The notes under the pieces: generated by a model
The model's database searches: none
What the model saw: the letters and a program-made list of their open reading frames with translations, nothing else
What the model was told of the DNA's origin: nothing
In this document: positions 40,864 to 42,136 of the stretch, in pieces
Numbering within the stretch: position 1 is the first letter of the stretch
Layout of the letters: each line of letters starts with the position of its first letter
Made by a program: the position numbers and the translations under genes
NCBI GenBank assembly: GCA_043813305.1
Contig: JBDRLC010000037.1
Span: 1 to 42,136 of the forward strand
DNA from: JAHIZC01 sp043813305
GTDB lineage: Bacteria > Omnitrophota > Gorgyraeia > Gygaellales > Profunditerraquicolaceae
Direction: 5' to 3'
Length of the DNA: 42,136 nucleotides

Positions 40864-40892
40864 ATATTAATCGAAAAATTCGTCGTAGTCAA
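40864..40892 (-). promoter_or_regulatory. argC: Sigma70-type promoter of the arg/lys operon
   Basis: Minus strand: -35 TTGACT (40887-40892), 17-bp spacer, -10 TAATAT (40864-40869). The spacer contains the inverted repeat CGAA-TTT-TTCG, a possible operator; it does not match an arginine box that I can recognise. Confidence 0.7.
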
Positions 40893-40915
40893 GGTTTTTC
40901 TCGTCGGAAGAAACT

Positions 40916-41008
40916 ATCCCTCGTATCATAGATTAAGAGCTAGATGCTCGGGATTATTCCGCGCAGATAACTTACGTCGCACTTTCTGCTTGGTAAGTTA
41001 TGCGCTCA
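40916..41008 (+). repeat. Two-hairpin dispersed element, copy 3
   Basis: Hairpin 1: ATCCCTCGTATC with GATGCTCGGGAT (40916-40954; two mismatches and a G-T pair). Linker ending TTCC. Hairpin 2: GCGC, bulge AG, ATAACTTAC (40961-40975) with GTAAGTTAT and GCGC (40993-41005), then TCA. Located between the rpsI terminator and the argC promoter. Confidence 0.65.
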
Positions 41009-41010
41009 AT

Positions 41011-41034
41011 AAAAAATCCCGCATCACAGCGGGA
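41011..41034 (-). terminator. Intrinsic terminator of rplM-rpsI
   Basis: Minus strand: stem TCCCGC / GCGGGA with loop TGTGAT, followed by TTTTTT. A classical intrinsic terminator about 60 nt after the rpsI stop. Confidence 0.85.
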
Positions 41035-41055
41035 CCATTTGAATTTTTAATTTTG

Positions 41056-41075
41056 CCTACCTGCCGGCAGGCAGG
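41056..41075. repeat. GC palindrome, copy downstream of rpsI
   Basis: CCTACCTGCCGGCAGGCAGG, one mismatch from the perfect palindrome at 12866-12885. It lies between the rpsI stop and the terminator, flanked by AT-rich DNA. Confidence 0.7.
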
Positions 41076-41093
41076 AAATTTTATTTTACATCT

Positions 41094-41489
41094 CTACCTC
41101 TTAGTCCACTGGAAGCGTTTACGCGCGCCTTTTTGTCCGTACTTCTTACGCTCTTTAGTACGGGGGTCGCGGGTAACAAAACCCTGTTTACGCAACAGAT
41201 CCTTTAAACTGGGATCCGCCAGGATTAAAGCGCGGGAAATCCCCAGCCTTAATGCACCTGCCTGGCCGCTTAATCCGCCTCCGCTGATATTTGCAATCAC
41301 GTTAAATTTTTCTATGTTATTAGTCGCAGTTAACGGCTGTTTTATGATGATTCTATCCGTTTCTCTGATAAAATATTTCTCATACGGCAGAGAATTAACC
41401 GTAATATCCCCGCTACCCGAAAAAAGCCAGACTCTGGCTCTTGATTCTTTTCTTCTTCCTACTGCCCTATATTTTATATTTTCTTCCAT
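41094..41489 (-). CDS. rpsI: Small ribosomal subunit protein uS9
   Basis: 131 residues, usual length: YRAVGRRKESRARVWLFSGS, ITVNSLPYEKYF, NISGGGLSGQAGALRLGISR and the basic tail ending RKRFQWTKR that reaches the P-site tRNA. It follows rplM by 1 nt in the widely conserved rplM-rpsI pair. Confidence 0.97.
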   Translation of the reverse strand: MEENIKYRAVGRRKESRARVWLFSGSGDITVNSLPYEKYFIRETDRIIIKQPLTATNNIEKFNVIANISGGGLSGQAGALRLGISRALILADPSLKDLLRKQGFVTRDPRTKERKKYGQKGARKRFQWTKR

Positions 41490-41490
41490 C

Positions 41491-41925
41491 TTAAATTTTC
41501 TCTAAAATTATCGGGTTTTGCGACTTATGAGGATGCTTATCATCCGCATAAACCTTCAATTTCTTAATCATCTTTCTTCCTAAGGGACCGCCGGGAATCA
41601 TCCGCTTGACCGCAAGCCTGATTACGGTCGCAGGCTTTCTACTTAACATTACCTTTAAGGGTACCTCGGTCAAGCCGCCGGGATAACCGGAATAACGTCG
41701 ATATATTTTCTGATTCAGCTTCCTGCCGGTAACCTTTACTTTTGAAGCGTTGATTACTATAACCCCGTCTCCGGTATCAACACTAGGCGTAAATATTGCC
41801 TTGTGTTTACCTCTTAAAAGAACCGCTACCTTAGTTGCAATTCTTCCCAGAACCTTATCCTTAGCATCTATAAGGTACCACTCTCTCTTTATATCTTCGA
41901 TTTTAGCTATATATGTTTTATTCAT
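41491..41925 (-). CDS. rplM: Large ribosomal subunit protein uL13
   Basis: 144 residues: WYLIDAKDKVLGRIATKVAV, GDGVIVINASKVKVTGRKL, YRRYSGYPGGLTEVPLKVML and RMIPGGPLGRKMIKKLKVY. First gene of its unit. No Shine-Dalgarno is visible before ATG (leader ends TTTTACCCT), which is unusual for a highly expressed ribosomal gene in this window. Confidence 0.97.
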   Translation of the reverse strand: MNKTYIAKIEDIKREWYLIDAKDKVLGRIATKVAVLLRGKHKAIFTPSVDTGDGVIVINASKVKVTGRKLNQKIYRRYSGYPGGLTEVPLKVMLSRKPATVIRLAVKRMIPGGPLGRKMIKKLKVYADDKHPHKSQNPIILEKI

Positions 41926-41956
41926 AGGGTAAAATGGTTCAACTATAGGAACAATA

Positions 41957-41984
41957 AGTGTAACATATTTTCCCCCTAAGTCAA
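41957..41984 (-). promoter_or_regulatory. Sigma70-type promoter of rplM-rpsI
   Basis: Minus strand: -35 TTGACT (41979-41984), 16-bp spacer, -10 TACACT (41957-41962). It lies about 35 nt upstream of the rplM ATG and just outside the probable insertion-sequence end. Confidence 0.55.
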
Positions 41985-42004
41985 CCCCTTTTTACAAGAA
42001 CGAA

Positions 42005-42076
42005 TTGACTCACATTAAATGTTACCGAAGAGATAGATAAATTGAATCGTTGACTCATTATTCATGTTACCCAAGA
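42005..42076 (+). repeat. Two 27-bp direct repeats at a probable insertion-sequence end
   Basis: Units 42005-42031 and 42050-42076 share TTGACTCA, ATGTTACC or ATGTTACCC, and AAGA, with 21 of 27 positions identical and a 45-bp period. Their place directly before a transposase-like start suggests subterminal transposase-binding sites. Confidence 0.55.
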
Positions 42077-42104
42077 ATAAAGGTATTTAAAGGAGGGGTA
42101 ACCT

Positions 42105-42136
42105 ATGAGCCCACGATTCAAACGAGAATACATGGA
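42105..42136 (+). CDS. Start of a probable DDE transposase (cut by window end)
   Basis: Ten codons are visible, MSPRFKREYM, after an excellent AAAGGAGGGG ribosome site. Transposases of the ISNCY / integrase-core group often begin M-S-x-x-x-K-x-E-Y, continuing into a region about a bacterium-specific DEFC/HRKHAIRLL motif; only the first residues can be compared here. Together with the direct repeats upstream, this supports an insertion sequence entering from the right. The assignment rests on very few residues. Confidence 0.45.
   Translation, partial: MSPRFKREYM

Noticed and set aside
40849..41505. 218-residue plus-strand reading frame across the argC-rpsI gap
   Set aside because: It runs antisense through rpsI and through the terminator and both repeat elements, has a composition unlike the neighbours and no recognisable domain.
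41957..41984. Resemblance of the rplM promoter (TTGACT...ATGTTAC) to the direct repeats of the insertion-sequence end
   Set aside because: The spacing between the two words is 4 bp longer, the orientation is reversed and TTGACT is simply a common -35; chance is the simpler explanation.
1..42136. CRISPR array, rRNA genes or a functional tRNA
   Set aside because: No regularly spaced repeats of CRISPR type, no rRNA signatures and no complete tRNA cloverleaf were seen on either strand by reading.

Overview
The window looks like a chromosomal segment of an uncultured Gram-negative bacterium, most plausibly Omnitrophota (Candidatus Omnitrophica) or a close relative. The basis is a diderm toolkit (secretin, TolQ/TolR), the LL-diaminopimelate aminotransferase (DapL) route to lysine inside one long arginine/lysine operon, AT-rich intergenic DNA and several families of short palindromic repeats. 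The phylum is inferred from gene content and not proven. Almost all genes are on the minus strand, so the biological reading order runs from right to left.

Right end (about 40,850-42,136): rplM-rpsI with a sigma70-type promoter and a clean terminator. Next to them, on the plus strand, is what looks like the left end of an insertion sequence, with two direct repeats and the first codons of a probable transposase. Positions 40,892-23,747: one apparent transcription unit of 17 genes, argC-J-B-D-F-G-H, a giant prepilin fusion, lysA, dapF-A-B-L, folK, panC, a nadX-like aspartate dehydrogenase and a small Lys-rich repeat protein. It makes arginine, lysine/diaminopimelate, and pieces of folate, pantothenate and NAD. 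Intercistronic gaps are mostly a few bases; two of the larger ones hold palindromic elements that appear to supply the Shine-Dalgarno sequence of the next gene.

Positions 23,759-12,904: a cell-envelope unit with two GT2 glycosyltransferases, a methyltransferase and a GT-C-like membrane protein, then uvrA, a large periplasmic TPR protein, TolQ/ExbB, TolR/ExbD, a divergent TonB/TolA-like protein and a small membrane zinc-ribbon protein. Positions 12,700-2,607: a type IV pilus / type II secretion-like system. It starts with a winged-helix protein plus a PilX-like minor pilin. A unit headed by a small excisionase-type DNA-binding protein follows, with a PilM-PilN fusion, PilO, PilP, PilQ, PilB and PilC, and then a separately promoted set of four prepilins. 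No PilT or prepilin peptidase is present in the window. Left end (1-2,461): two single-domain response regulators, a frameshifted CBS-domain remnant and the N-terminal part of a HAMP sensor protein.

The least ordinary features are: (i) a prepilin fused to about 480 extra residues inside the amino-acid operon, overlapping argH; (ii) a palindromic element inserted in frame in uvrA, with a second copy forming the argC-argJ junction; (iii) a dispersed two-hairpin element at three operon boundaries, with compensatory stem changes among the copies; and (iv) three 10-bp iterons directly upstream of the promoter of the pilus operon, whose first gene encodes a small DNA-binding protein.
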